DNA of 64,000 nucleotides from positions 23,731-87,730 of the forward strand of contig CAZFWJ010000006.1 in the NCBI GenBank assembly GCA_964522505.1, written 5' to 3'. Source of the DNA: GYS-P2D sp964522505. Its GTDB lineage: Bacteria; Bacteroidota; Bacteroidia; Chitinophagales; Saprospiraceae. Position 1 is the first letter of the stretch, and each line of letters starts with the position of its first letter. Shown in pieces: positions 15,138-24,472 of this stretch. A program made the translations under genes and the position numbers. The notes beneath the pieces were generated by a model that did no database searches, was not told the origin of the DNA, and worked only from the letters and a program-made list of their open reading frames with translations.

Positions 15138-18056
15138 ATGAAGATTGAGATAGACAATTCCGTATTTGAACATCTATCGAGTCAGCTTGAAGGAGACTTG
15201 CTCTATGACCAGACGATAAAAGTCTTGTACGCTACAGATGCATCCGTCTATCGAGCAATGCCTCAGGCAGTAGCATTTCCACGATCTGATAGTGACATCA
15301 TCAAGCTTGTGCAGTTTGCAGTGGAACATCAGACTTATCTCATTCCTCGAGCGGCAGGCACGTCATTGGCTGGACAAACAGTCGGAGAAGGTATCGTCGT
15401 GGACTGTTCTAAATATCTCAATAGAATCATCGAAATCAATCCAGAGGAACGCTGGGCATTGGTGCAACCAGGAGTAATCCGCAATGAACTCAATCACCAT
15501 CTCCAGCATACCGGGCTGTTTTTTGGGCCGATCACAGCCACAGCCACAAGGGCTACCATAGGCGGTATGGTCGGCAATAATTCTGCTGGTACAAATTCTA
15601 TAGTTTATGGCTCCACGAGAGATAAGATTCTCGAAGTGAGTGGCGTGCTGAGTGATGGCTCAAAAGTGACATTCAAGGCTAATCAAAACATTATTCGAAC
15701 CAGTGGTAAGTTTGAAAGTGTTATACGCAAGCATCTTTTAGAGTCTCTCTCAGATGCAGCATTCCGCCAAACCATCATAGATAACTATCCAAAGTCTTCT
15801 ATACACAGACGTAACACGGGTTATGCCTTGGATGTACTGGCTGCCTCAGAAGCTTTCAATGAGAGTGGGGAACTTTATAATATAGCTAAGTTGATCTGTG
15901 GATCTGAGGGGACGTTGATGATGATTACTGCGGTGAAGGTGCGATTAGACCTAACACCACCAGAGCATCAAGCTGTTGTAGCGGTTCATTGTGAATCAAT
16001 AGATGAGAGTTTGCGGGCCACTCAAATAGCAATGACTCATCAACTCTATGCTTGTGAGCTAATGGATAAGATCATCTTAGATTGTACTAAGGAAAACGAA
16101 TTGCATAATGCTAACCGATTCTTTGTAGAGGGAGACCCTGAGGCTATTTTATTATTGGACGTCAGAGCTGACAGCAAAAAAGGACTCCATAATCAATGCG
16201 ATAAGATTATTGCCGATCTCAAGTCTCATAAGATGGGATATGCTTTTCCCATTGTTCATGGAGCTGACACTAAGAAGGTATGGGAGTTGCGCTCGGCAGG
16301 ATTGGGCTTATTAGCGAATATAAAGGGGGACACCAAAGCGGTCGCATGCATTGAAGATACTGCAGTGGCACTCGATGATCTGCCAGAGTATATTGCTGAT
16401 TTTAACAAGATGCTCGACAACTATGGTCAGCGCTCAGTACACTACGCACATGCAGGAGCAGGCGAGATCCACTTGCGTCCGCTACTAGACTTAAAAAAGT
16501 CTATTGATCGCAAGCAATTTTATGAGATCAGCCGAAAAACAGCCGAACTTGTTAAAAGATATAAGGGATCATTGAGTGGAGAGCATGGTGATGGTCGAGT
16601 CAGAGCACCTTTTATTCCGATGATGGTAGGTGAGGAGATTTATCAATTCTATCATGAGCTCAAGGCAGTCTGGGATCCGAAGAACATATTTAATAGAGGC
16701 AAGATCTTAAATGCTGATCCTATGAATGAGTCTCTGCGTTATGAGGCTGATCAAGAGACAAGGCAGATTGATACGGTATTTGATTTTGGGAGTACAGGTG
16801 GGATGCTGCGTGCGGTGGAAAAATGCAATGGCTCAGGAGACTGTCGCAAATTGCCACTCTCAGGAGGAACGATGTGTCCCAGTTATCAAGCCACAAGAAA
16901 TGAAAAGGATTCAACCAGAGCTCGTGCCAATATCCTTAGAGAATATCTGACCCGCAGCACTAAGGAAAACTACTTCGACCATGAGGAGATAAAAGAAGTT
17001 CTTGATCTCTGCCTGTCCTGCAAAGGATGCACCTCGGAGTGCCCGTCTAATGTCAATATGACAATGATGAAAGCAGAATTTCAGCATCAATATTATAGCA
17101 CAAATAAGCGACCGCTCAGATCACGGATATTTGGGCATATCAATGAGATAAATAAGATTGGTTCGGTTGGACCTTGGCTCTATAACTTAGGGGTGACAGG
17201 AAGATTATCTGCCTTGTCTAAAAAGATTGTTGGCATTCATCCTTCACGGTCATTGCCGAAGATGGATCGCATATCACTGCGTCAGTGGTATAAAGAGAAC
17301 TATAAAGCCCCGTCACAGCCTATGGCGCAAGTAATCCTATTCATAGACGAGTTCAGTAATTACAATGAGACGCATATTGGAATACAGACAATTAAGCTGC
17401 TAACGAGACTCAACTATGAGGTTATAACAGTCGATCATCATGAGAGTGGGAGAGCGGCCTTCTCTAAGGGCATGCTCGAGAAGGCTAAATGCCATGCGGA
17501 GTATAACGTAGAATTATTAAGCGAGTTAGTCACTGAGGAAGTGTTATTAATAGGAATTGAGCCATCCGCTATTTTGAGCTTCAGAGATGAATATCCTTTG
17601 ATTGTTGGAGAGCACTTAAAACCACAAGCGGAGCTATTAAAAGAACGGACACTAACCATAGATGAATTCATCGCTCAGGAGTATAGAGTAGGACATATCA
17701 ATTCGGAGCAATTTGGACAGGATTATGCCTACATTAAATTGCATGGGCATTGCCATCAAAAAGCACTATGTGATATTTCTGACACCGTGACGATGCTGTC
17801 CATTCCTGAAGGTCATCATGTTGAAATGATACCAAGTGGCTGCTGTGGCATGGCAGGATCATTTGGGTATGAAAAAGAGCACTTTGAAGTCAGTAAGCAG
17901 ATTGCAGACCTAGTGCTGATGCCAGCTATCAAATCTGCCAAACCAAATCAAGTTATCTGTGCACCAGGAACATCCTGTCGTCATCAGATAAAGGATTTTG
18001 CAGATATAATTGGCTATCATCCCGTTGAGTTGCTTTATAAGGCGCTCAAGAGTTAA
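15138..18056 (+). CDS. FAD/Fe-S oxidoreductase, D-2-hydroxyglutarate or D-lactate dehydrogenase type (YdiJ-like)
   Basis: This 972-residue fusion has three parts. An FAD-binding PCMH domain (about 40-270) contains PRAAGTSLAGQTVG and GGMVGNNSAGTNS. An FAD oxidase C-terminal region contains YAHAGAGEIHLRPLLDL and SGEHGDGRVRAP. A ferredoxin-like plus cysteine-rich half contains CNGSGDCRK, CLSCKGCTSECPS and GCCGMAGSFGYEKEHF. The layout and length match E. coli YdiJ-type enzymes, which oxidise D-2-hydroxyacids and pass electrons through 4Fe-4S centres to an acceptor. The true substrate, D-lactate or D-2-hydroxyglutarate, cannot be read from sequence. No signal peptide is present. Confidence 0.9.
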   Translation: MKIEIDNSVFEHLSSQLEGDLLYDQTIKVLYATDASVYRAMPQAVAFPRSDSDIIKLVQFAVEHQTYLIPRAAGTSLAGQTVGEGIVVDCSKYLNRIIEINPEERWALVQPGVIRNELNHHLQHTGLFFGPITATATRATIGGMVGNNSAGTNSIVYGSTRDKILEVSGVLSDGSKVTFKANQNIIRTSGKFESVIRKHLLESLSDAAFRQTIIDNYPKSSIHRRNTGYALDVLAASEAFNESGELYNIAKLICGSEGTLMMITAVKVRLDLTPPEHQAVVAVHCESIDESLRATQIAMTHQLYACELMDKIILDCTKENELHNANRFFVEGDPEAILLLDVRADSKKGLHNQCDKIIADLKSHKMGYAFPIVHGADTKKVWELRSAGLGLLANIKGDTKAVACIEDTAVALDDLPEYIADFNKMLDNYGQRSVHYAHAGAGEIHLRPLLDLKKSIDRKQFYEISRKTAELVKRYKGSLSGEHGDGRVRAPFIPMMVGEEIYQFYHELKAVWDPKNIFNRGKILNADPMNESLRYEADQETRQIDTVFDFGSTGGMLRAVEKCNGSGDCRKLPLSGGTMCPSYQATRNEKDSTRARANILREYLTRSTKENYFDHEEIKEVLDLCLSCKGCTSECPSNVNMTMMKAEFQHQYYSTNKRPLRSRIFGHINEINKIGSVGPWLYNLGVTGRLSALSKKIVGIHPSRSLPKMDRISLRQWYKENYKAPSQPMAQVILFIDEFSNYNETHIGIQTIKLLTRLNYEVITVDHHESGRAAFSKGMLEKAKCHAEYNVELLSELVTEEVLLIGIEPSAILSFRDEYPLIVGEHLKPQAELLKERTLTIDEFIAQEYRVGHINSEQFGQDYAYIKLHGHCHQKALCDISDTVTMLSIPEGHHVEMIPSGCCGMAGSFGYEKEHFEVSKQIADLVLMPAIKSAKPNQVICAPGTSCRHQIKDFADIIGYHPVELLYKALKS

Positions 18057-18087
18057 ATTTGGAAGGGTATAAATTAAATTAGCTACT

Positions 18088-19317
18088 ATGCAGATCTTCA
18101 GACAATTCAGTATCGCTATCATTGTTTTGATAGCCTTCACTCTTAACAGTAACGCTCAGACATCTTTTGATTTCAGTCATTATGAATCATTTCTACAGAA
18201 ACATATTGATCAGGGCAAGATTGCTGGTGCAGTTAGTCTTGTGAGCCAAGGTGATGAAATAGTTCACGATCAATCCTTCGGTTATGACAACAATGTAGAG
18301 AAAACACCGATGACATCTGATAAGCTATTTTACATACAGTCGATGACCAAGCCGATTGTTTCAGTGGCCTTCATGACGCTGTATGAGCAAGGGCTTTTTA
18401 GCTTGACAGATCCCGTCTCTAAGTTTATACCTGAGTTTGAAAACCTCAAAGTTATTGAAGTACAGACTGGTGAGGATGGCACACCTACGGGTGTGGAATA
18501 TGTAGACCTGGTGCGCCCTGTTGAAATCTGGCATTTGCTTTCTCACACGGCTGGATTCTCTCACGGGCTCGGACCACATGAATATGATCAAAAGCTTTCT
18601 GCGCTACTTTATCCAGAGATGAGAGAACAGCCGGGACATCCCAATATCGAATCAAGGGTAAAAGCACTTATGTCATATCCACTCATGGGACAACCTGGCG
18701 AGCAATGGAATTATAGTGCTTCACCAGATGTATTAGCTTACCTCATCGAAATAATTACTGGCAAGAACGCTGAGCAATATCTTCAAGAAGTAGTCTTTGA
18801 TCCACTTGGTATGACAACAGCGGGTTATAACGTAAAGGATCAACATGTAGATAGAGTAGCCGGTCTGCATATGATGAGTGAAACCGGTGAGCTAACACCT
18901 TCTCCTCAATGGAGCCCATTGCAGGGTAATACGGTTTTTGGCGGAACTCATGGTTTATTTTGTTCGGCTGAGGACTATATGACTTTCTCTAGGATGCTTG
19001 TCAATGGCGGGAGCTATAGGGGGGCTCGTATCCTCAGTCCAAAGACTATTGAATTGATGACTGAAAGTTTCACTAGTGAAGTGCAATTTAGACCAGGCCA
19101 CGAATTCGGTTTAGGATTTGGAGTTCGTACCGACATTGGGCAAAGCAAGTTAAGCGGTTCTGAAGGTGCCTATTATTGGGGTGGAGCATTCAACACCTAT
19201 TTCTTTGTAGACCCTGAAGAAGATTTAGTGGCAATACTTATGACGCAGTCATGGCCCTACACGGACTTTTATGCGAATAAGCTTCGTCAGATGGTATATT
19301 CTGCCATGTCTAACTAA
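18088..19317 (+). CDS. Secreted serine hydrolase, class C beta-lactamase/esterase fold
   Basis: The 409-residue protein has a signal peptide (QFSIAIIVLIAFTLNSNAQ). The catalytic S-x-x-K motif lies in QSMTKPIVS near residue 92, with the second motif Y-S-A in QWNYSASPDVL near 209. The Y-S-A form rather than Y-x-N is usual in esterase and peptidase relatives such as EstB. A WGGAFNTYFFVDP strand near 371 and VAILMTQSWPY at the end complete the fold. It probably acts in the periplasm or outside the cell on an ester or D-amino acid peptide. Antibiotic resistance is not implied. Confidence 0.88.
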   Translation: MQIFRQFSIAIIVLIAFTLNSNAQTSFDFSHYESFLQKHIDQGKIAGAVSLVSQGDEIVHDQSFGYDNNVEKTPMTSDKLFYIQSMTKPIVSVAFMTLYEQGLFSLTDPVSKFIPEFENLKVIEVQTGEDGTPTGVEYVDLVRPVEIWHLLSHTAGFSHGLGPHEYDQKLSALLYPEMREQPGHPNIESRVKALMSYPLMGQPGEQWNYSASPDVLAYLIEIITGKNAEQYLQEVVFDPLGMTTAGYNVKDQHVDRVAGLHMMSETGELTPSPQWSPLQGNTVFGGTHGLFCSAEDYMTFSRMLVNGGSYRGARILSPKTIELMTESFTSEVQFRPGHEFGLGFGVRTDIGQSKLSGSEGAYYWGGAFNTYFFVDPEEDLVAILMTQSWPYTDFYANKLRQMVYSAMSN

Positions 19318-19360
19318 CTTAGCTTCCGACATCCCATTTTGCCCGATAAGCTCCGTTTGA

Positions 19361-20692
19361 TTGAATATTAAAATCTTGTGTTTTTGGATTTGCCTTGCAT
19401 GTCTATTTATGGCGTGCAAGGAAGATAAACAGATCATCATCGACCCAGAGTACTATCCGCGAGATAACCATTTAGCCTATAGTCAGTCAATGGTCAAGCT
19501 CGGCATAGGTGATACTCAACTATATAGGAACTGGAGAGAGGCTCATGATAGAGCGATGGCCAAGCCAGTGAGGATAAAAGCCCCTTTTCAAGAGACTTTT
19601 TACTTCGATGATGTTAGTACTGATGCGTATGCATATCGATTTTCGATTGATAAAGGTCAAAAGGCTACGCTAAGCATTAATCAACTCAAGGGAGATACAG
19701 GATTGATATATATGGACTTGTTTCAGGTGGTGGCTGATACCATTCAGCCTTTCAGGCATATCGCCTCGTCCGACACAATTACTAACCAATTAATATTCGA
19801 GCACAAAGAAACTGGTGATTATATATTAAGAGTGCAGCCTGAGCTATTACGCTCAGGAGTCTATAATCTAAAGATACTTGTAGAGCCATCTTTAGCATTT
19901 CCTGTGAGTGGTGGTGAGGAGCAAGATATCGGCAGCATATTTGGCGTGCCAAGAGATGCAGGAAAGCGTGTGCATGAAGGCATAGATATATTCGCTAAGC
20001 GGTACACACCGATTGTCAGTGTATCAGACTGTATGATCACCTTTGCTGGTGATAAAGATGGAAGCCTGGGAGGGACTGTAATCTGGGCTCGTGATACACT
20101 CAGGGATCTCACCATGTATTATGCTCATCTCCAAGAGGTGTCTGTTGAGAAAGGGGATTATGTACAACGTGGAGATACCATTGGAACAAATGGCAATAGT
20201 GGTAACGCAGTTACCACCTATCCACATTTACACTTCGGGATTTATGACCGTGGTGCGGTAGACCCATTTCCATATGTGGTAGAAACGCGCAAGAAACCAT
20301 CCCCCATATTAGCCGATAGTTCATGGCTTAATAAGTCTATCAGGATTGATAATCCTAACGGAAATAATAGAAACTTATATAGTCGTCGACTTGATCAATA
20401 TATGAGTCATGACGAGTATGCCAATGTAATAGGGGTTACCTCGACTTACTACAAAGTGAGAAAGGCCACAGGTGAGTTGAGTTATGTGTTCTATGACCAT
20501 ATTGAAGGGCTTAATCGACCCATACAGAAAGTTAAACTTGAAAAGGAAATCAAATTATATACTAGCCCTGAAACGGATGTAGCGCATTCTACAGTGCTTA
20601 CTAAAGGGACATCATTGCGAATTCTTGCTAAGTCAGCAGAGATGAGTTTTTGCGAGCTTGATAATGGCAATCAAGGGTGGGTAGAGATTTGA
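19361..20692 (+). CDS. M23 family metallopeptidase lipoprotein with C-terminal SH3-like domain
   Basis: The 443-residue protein starts at TTG 19361 with a lipoprotein signal (IKILCFWICLACLFMAC, lipobox LFMAC), which supports that start. The peptidase domain (about 190-310) contains the zinc ligands in HEGIDIF near 206 and HLHFGIYDRG near 288. The last 60 residues, with KLYTSPETDVAHSTVLTKGTS and a final GNQGWVEI, look like a bacterial SH3 domain for wall binding. Enzymes of this type cut peptide cross-links in peptidoglycan. It is read in the same direction as the serine hydrolase 43 bases upstream. Confidence 0.88.
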   Translation: MNIKILCFWICLACLFMACKEDKQIIIDPEYYPRDNHLAYSQSMVKLGIGDTQLYRNWREAHDRAMAKPVRIKAPFQETFYFDDVSTDAYAYRFSIDKGQKATLSINQLKGDTGLIYMDLFQVVADTIQPFRHIASSDTITNQLIFEHKETGDYILRVQPELLRSGVYNLKILVEPSLAFPVSGGEEQDIGSIFGVPRDAGKRVHEGIDIFAKRYTPIVSVSDCMITFAGDKDGSLGGTVIWARDTLRDLTMYYAHLQEVSVEKGDYVQRGDTIGTNGNSGNAVTTYPHLHFGIYDRGAVDPFPYVVETRKKPSPILADSSWLNKSIRIDNPNGNNRNLYSRRLDQYMSHDEYANVIGVTSTYYKVRKATGELSYVFYDHIEGLNRPIQKVKLEKEIKLYTSPETDVAHSTVLTKGTSLRILAKSAEMSFCELDNGNQGWVEI

Positions 20693-20804
20693 TAACTGAT
20701 CTTATAATTATTGATTTAGCGAACACAATTGTGCAAATTGAATTATACAAGTAGGCTCTTTCATATGATTGATCTGCACATTACATGACACCTTAATTTG
20801 ATTT

Positions 20805-21401
20805 ATGAAGTACTTATTATTCTTTGTTACAGCAATTCTCCTCCCGATTATGGTGACTAGTCAAAGCGATAATACATATCAAGAATTCTTTGCCGACATA
20901 TCAGAAACTCCTGATACCTACGAAGCTCATACAGTAGCAGTACGTATGATTGAAGGACTCGGCTTTAGATTTTACTGGGGGACTCATGATCTATCGGATG
21001 AAGACTATTTATTCAAGCCTACCGAAGATACCCGAGGAATTGGGGAGACCTTGGATCATGTACTTGGATTGTCTAACATGATACTCAATGCTGTTCATGG
21101 CCGAGCCAATGGTGCTTCAGATCATGGAGATATAGATTATCATGCCAAGCGCCTGTTGGTGCTAAAAAATCTACATGAGGCCAGATCTGTTTTAATGACT
21201 TCTTCAGATGAGGATATGAAGAATATGGGAATCATCTTTAAGCGAGGAGATACTGAGCGAAAATTCGATTTTTGGTTTGCCATCAATGGACCAATTTCAG
21301 ACTCCTTGTGGCATGTTGGTCAAATAGTATCCTATCGCCGAATGGCAGGCAATCCATTTAATGGCAAAGTGAGTGTCCTGACAGGTACTGTCCGAAACTG
21401 A
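20805..21401 (+). CDS. Exported DinB-like four-helix protein
   Basis: The 198-residue product has a signal peptide (YLLFFVTAILLPIMVTSQ). Helices follow with DinB/YfiT-like features: VRMIEGLGFRFYWGTHDLSD near 46 and a conserved histidine in IGETLDHVLGLSN near 81. A second possible metal-binding histidine is in SDSLWHVGQIVSYRRM near 170. DinB-like proteins often bind a divalent metal through three histidines and act as thiol or hydrolase enzymes. An exported version in Bacteroidota has no known role that I can name. Confidence 0.6.
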   Translation: MKYLLFFVTAILLPIMVTSQSDNTYQEFFADISETPDTYEAHTVAVRMIEGLGFRFYWGTHDLSDEDYLFKPTEDTRGIGETLDHVLGLSNMILNAVHGRANGASDHGDIDYHAKRLLVLKNLHEARSVLMTSSDEDMKNMGIIFKRGDTERKFDFWFAINGPISDSLWHVGQIVSYRRMAGNPFNGKVSVLTGTVRN

Positions 21402-21620
21402 TATATAGAAGAATGACACTGTTCGAGGATCACAAATATCTAATCACCATTATAACGACGGCAAGCTGACAGATCAAGCAACAATCGATGTAATTACATT
21501 GTAGCTTACTGATTTTCTGACGATTTAGCCTAGCATTCTTGGTCAATTGCCTTGCAAAAACTCAATCGTTTCTGTTTTTAAATCATATACTCAATACATT
21601 GAAAATTCATAAGTTGATTT

Positions 21621-21698
21621 TAACAATGGTACCCCAACCGTTTATAATAGCCTTTTGAATCAAAACGGTTATGAGCCGCCGAAAGGCGGCTTTTTTTT
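21621..21698 (+). ncRNA. Candidate small RNA ending in a strong terminator
   Basis: No protein gene fits in 21402-21696. A possible promoter is TTG at 21599-21601, 19 bases, then TAACAATG (21621-21628), a partial match to TAnnTTTG. Two stems follow: AACCGTTT/AAACGGTT (21636-21643 with 21663-21670) and the GAAA-capped GCCGCC/GGCGGC terminator with eight T. The expected RNA would be about 60-70 nt. It could also be only the 3' end of the transcript of the preceding gene. Confidence 0.35.
21674..21698 (+). terminator. Rho-independent terminator
   Basis: The stem AGCCGCC/GGCGGCT is capped by GAAA and followed by eight T. It lies 272 bases after the stop of the DinB-like gene and reaches the stop codon of the convergent HNH gene. 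Confidence 0.85.
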
Positions 21699-22227
21699 AT
21701 ATCCTTATGGTAAAGCTCATATCTGCATAGCCAAAGGTGAACTTCATGCTTTCTGAAGGCCCTTTGTCCAGATAGAGTCGGATTCCTGCTCCCCGCAAGC
21801 GCCAATGATCGATCAAGTTGGGGAGTCTTAGTTGAGGATTATACCATTGGTCTATAGGATATGTATCTTTCAATTGAGAACGTAGTATTGCTTGTCTCAC
21901 TTCATTTAATCTACCACTTTTTGTGAGTTTTGGCCTGCTCTTATGAACACTCTCATAGCAAATCTTGAGTAGGAAAAGTTGTAGAGCCTTCTGAGGTAAT
22001 TTTCGGATGTTGGCAGGAATTGTATCAATAATACCCAGCTTTAATCGACGTTTCATGAATGGTGTAGAACTCACAACGTCGTGCTCAAATTGAGCAAATC
22101 GATTGTTGCAATTACTACAGACTTTCCCCTTTGCCAGTACATAATGGATATTACCTAATGAGTGTGGGACAATATGCTCTACTGTTTCGATATGGTGTTC
22201 TTGGAGGCATATAATGCATTGTGACAT
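21697..22227 (-). CDS. HNH nuclease-like protein
   Basis: The 176-residue protein has an N-terminal zinc-finger HNH core of HNH_5 type. It begins with CIICLQ (CxxC) near residue 4, then EHIVPHSLGN near 18, and CSNCNNRF near 37. The remaining 130 residues are helical and of unknown role (PQKALQLFLLKICYESV). It lies 12 bases behind the Gfo/Idh/MocA gene and ends the minus-strand run, so it may be co-transcribed with metabolic genes. There are no restriction or defence genes next to it, so a defence role is not supported. Confidence 0.75.
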   Translation of the reverse strand: MSQCIICLQEHHIETVEHIVPHSLGNIHYVLAKGKVCSNCNNRFAQFEHDVVSSTPFMKRRLKLGIIDTIPANIRKLPQKALQLFLLKICYESVHKSRPKLTKSGRLNEVRQAILRSQLKDTYPIDQWYNPQLRLPNLIDHWRLRGAGIRLYLDKGPSESMKFTFGYADMSFTIRI

Positions 22228-22239
22228 TAGATTTATTAT

Positions 22240-23232
22240 CTACTCAGCAGGATATTTCAATCCGATTTGTCTGCGTATTGTATCTAAACTATTACTGAGA
22301 TCAAGGCTGAATTGATGAGCTAGGACTTCTGACTCGGTCTGACTGGTTCTTAGACATTTGTGTACTTCTTCAATCTCGTAGAGGTATCCGTTATGATCAT
22401 CTGGGTATTTCCAACTGTCGACGATGCCTGACTTATTATAGAGAGAGACTTCTCTGCATTCATGCCATCTACGATGTAATTGAATGTAGCCCTTCGGACC
22501 TGAGATGGTTGCCGTAATTGGAGTATCTGCAGAGATGGTTGAGTTTAAGGATGCCACTGTACCATCTAACCAAGACATCTGTATGGCATTGCTTGCATCC
22601 ACACTAGTGTCGGTCATGGTTGCTACTGCGCTTATGTGATCTGGGGTGCCTTTTATTAGATGAGCCAAGAAGACTGGGTAAATCCCTATATCCAATAATG
22701 CTCCACCAGCGAGAAGAGGATCGAATAGGCGGTGATTATGATTTGTTGTAGCGGTAAATCCAAAGTCAGCTTCGATCATTTTGATGGGGCCAATGGCATC
22801 TTCATCGATCAAGGCTCTAGCCTTGGCGATAGCGGGAAAGAATGCTGTCCAGATGGCCTCCATTAAGAATAGATTTCCATTTTCTGCATTGGATATCATT
22901 GATCTTACCTGGCCCGAATTAATTCCCATAGGTTTCTCACAGAGGACATGCTTACCATGAGTTAGACAATTAATTGTGTTTTCATAGTGTGCACTATGAG
23001 GAGTGGCAACATAGATCACATCGACTTCAGTAGATTGTACTAATGCATCATAGCTGCCAAAAGTTAGAGGGATCTCATATTCTTGGGCAAAGGCTTGCGC
23101 TCGCTCTATGGATCTCGAACCAACTGCCATAATCTTGGCATCATCAACCTTAAGTAGATCGGCACAAAATCTATGGGCTATTCTCCCTGGGCCAAGGATT
23201 CCCCATCTAATAACTTCACTTTGCTTCTTCAT
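22240..23232 (-). CDS. Gfo/Idh/MocA family NAD(P)-dependent oxidoreductase
   Basis: The 330-residue protein has an N-terminal Rossmann fold (IRWGILGPGRIAHRF near residue 8, DVIYVATPHSAHYEN near 70) and the family segment HGKHVLCEKPMGIN near 92, whose EKP lysine is catalytic in relatives. The C-terminal half has GGALLDIGIYPVFLAHL near 176, including the usual catalytic D-x-G-x-Y region. Such enzymes oxidise or reduce sugars and polyols; trans-1,2-dihydrobenzene-1,2-diol dehydrogenase-like members share this layout. The 5' end overlaps the OsmC gene by 17 bases. Confidence 0.87.
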   Translation of the reverse strand: MKKQSEVIRWGILGPGRIAHRFCADLLKVDDAKIMAVGSRSIERAQAFAQEYEIPLTFGSYDALVQSTEVDVIYVATPHSAHYENTINCLTHGKHVLCEKPMGINSGQVRSMISNAENGNLFLMEAIWTAFFPAIAKARALIDEDAIGPIKMIEADFGFTATTNHNHRLFDPLLAGGALLDIGIYPVFLAHLIKGTPDHISAVATMTDTSVDASNAIQMSWLDGTVASLNSTISADTPITATISGPKGYIQLHRRWHECREVSLYNKSGIVDSWKYPDDHNGYLYEIEEVHKCLRTSQTESEVLAHQFSLDLSNSLDTIRRQIGLKYPAE

Positions 23233-23695
23233 TAACTATTATAGTCGGATTGTGCACAATTTCGAAGTTGAGGCTATTCGCGATAAAACACATTTTGTGT
23301 GCTACGCCGTGCAGGGTTTTTGCGAGATGAACTTTGATACCATCTGTTATTTCGACCTTTGGATTTAGAGTGGCCTGCTCAAATGCACCAGAACCATCTT
23401 TTTGCTCGATCATGGTGGCCTCAGGCTGATCTTTATAACTAGTGACAACTATACCATTTGCGGAGCACAGGTGCAAATACCAGAGCATATGACAACTGGC
23501 TATTGAAGATAACAATAATTCCTCTGGGTTATGATATCTTGAATCACCACGGAAAGAAGTGTCGGATGATCCCATTATGTCATCCTTGCCTTCCGATCTT
23601 ATTACATGTTCTCGACTGTAGGTATCATATGAATCTGTGCCGTAACCTAGATTGCCTGTCCACTTCAGCGCTATACTATAGCGATGTTCCTTCAT
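23216..23695 (-). CDS. OsmC/Ohr-family protein
   Basis: The 159-residue cytoplasmic protein carries the OsmC pattern with HNPEELLLSSIASCHMLWYL near residue 56 and a second conserved cysteine in HKMCFIANSLN near 138. It belongs to the thiol-peroxidase superfamily that reduces organic hydroperoxides. The first active cysteine is in ASCHM and the partner in KMCFIA. The gene overlaps murI by 20 bases upstream and Gfo/Idh by 17 bases downstream, so all three are likely co-translated. Confidence 0.85.
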   Translation of the reverse strand: MKEHRYSIALKWTGNLGYGTDSYDTYSREHVIRSEGKDDIMGSSDTSFRGDSRYHNPEELLLSSIASCHMLWYLHLCSANGIVVTSYKDQPEATMIEQKDGSGAFEQATLNPKVEITDGIKVHLAKTLHGVAHKMCFIANSLNFEIVHNPTIIVNEEAK

Positions 23696-24470
23696 TGGTA
23701 TTTTGGTTAAGATTTTGCTTGATGCAAAAGTTAAGATAGGGAATTATAAACTCACTGTTAACATCTTGACCAGATAAACTGCAAGCTATTGGCAGCAGAT
23801 GAGATTCTTGTATCGGTTTAATAAGGCTTCTCAACCGTTTAATAGTCCCTTCATTGCCATCCACAAGCTTAATATGCTTAGGAAATATGTCATAGAGTAG
23901 CGGCTTAAAGTAAATAAAGTGGGTGCAGCCGAGAACCAAAGCACCAACCTCTGATAAGTCGATTCCAGACAATTTGTCCGTCATTATCTTTCGAAGATTA
24001 TGAGAATCAAAAATAAACTCCTCTGCCGAGTGAACTAGCTCTGGTGCTGGTATAAATATGACTCGGTCTTCAATATCGAGTTTCTGAATAAGTCGCTTGA
24101 GTTTCTTTTCTTTCAAGGTTAGAGACGTAGCCAGTATTATTATCTTCTTGCCTTCAGATATTTCTTTGGCAGGCTTAATGGCAGGCTCCATGCCAATGAT
24201 AGGATAATCGTAAAGAGTTCTTAGATCATCTATGACTATGCTCGTTGCTGTATTACATGCGACAACACAAGCCTTGATCTCATTCGGGTCAAATCGCTTA
24301 AAAGCACTGAGCACAATATTCTTTACTTCTTCAGGCGATTTCTCGCCATAGGGTGCAAACTTAACATCTGCATAATAGGTGTAATGCTCATAGGGCATCA
24401 TCTGCATAGCTTGATGTAACACAGTAAGACCACCTACGCCACTGTCAAAAAAATAAATTGACTGTGCCAT
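23676..24470 (-). CDS. murI: Glutamate racemase
   Basis: The enzyme converts L-glutamate to D-glutamate for peptidoglycan. The 264-residue product shows FDSGVGGLTVL near residue 7, YYADVKFAPYG, the first catalytic cysteine in VVACNTATS, and the second in LVLGCTHFIYF near 186. The ATG at 24470 is preferred; a TTG at 24476 would add two residues and overlap the SulP stop codon. Only two bases separate it from SulP, implying co-transcription. Confidence 0.93.
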   Translation of the reverse strand: MAQSIYFFDSGVGGLTVLHQAMQMMPYEHYTYYADVKFAPYGEKSPEEVKNIVLSAFKRFDPNEIKACVVACNTATSIVIDDLRTLYDYPIIGMEPAIKPAKEISEGKKIIILATSLTLKEKKLKRLIQKLDIEDRVIFIPAPELVHSAEEFIFDSHNLRKIMTDKLSGIDLSEVGALVLGCTHFIYFKPLLYDIFPKHIKLVDGNEGTIKRLRSLIKPIQESHLLPIACSLSGQDVNSEFIIPYLNFCIKQNLNQNTNEGTSL

Positions 24471-24472
24471 TA

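Noticed and set aside
18088..19317. Serine hydrolase as an antibiotic-resistance beta-lactamase
   Set aside because: The Y-S-A second motif and context fit esterase or peptidase relatives better.
21697..22227. HNH protein as part of a restriction or anti-phage system
   Set aside because: Neighbours are metabolic genes, with no methylase, toxin or other defence gene.
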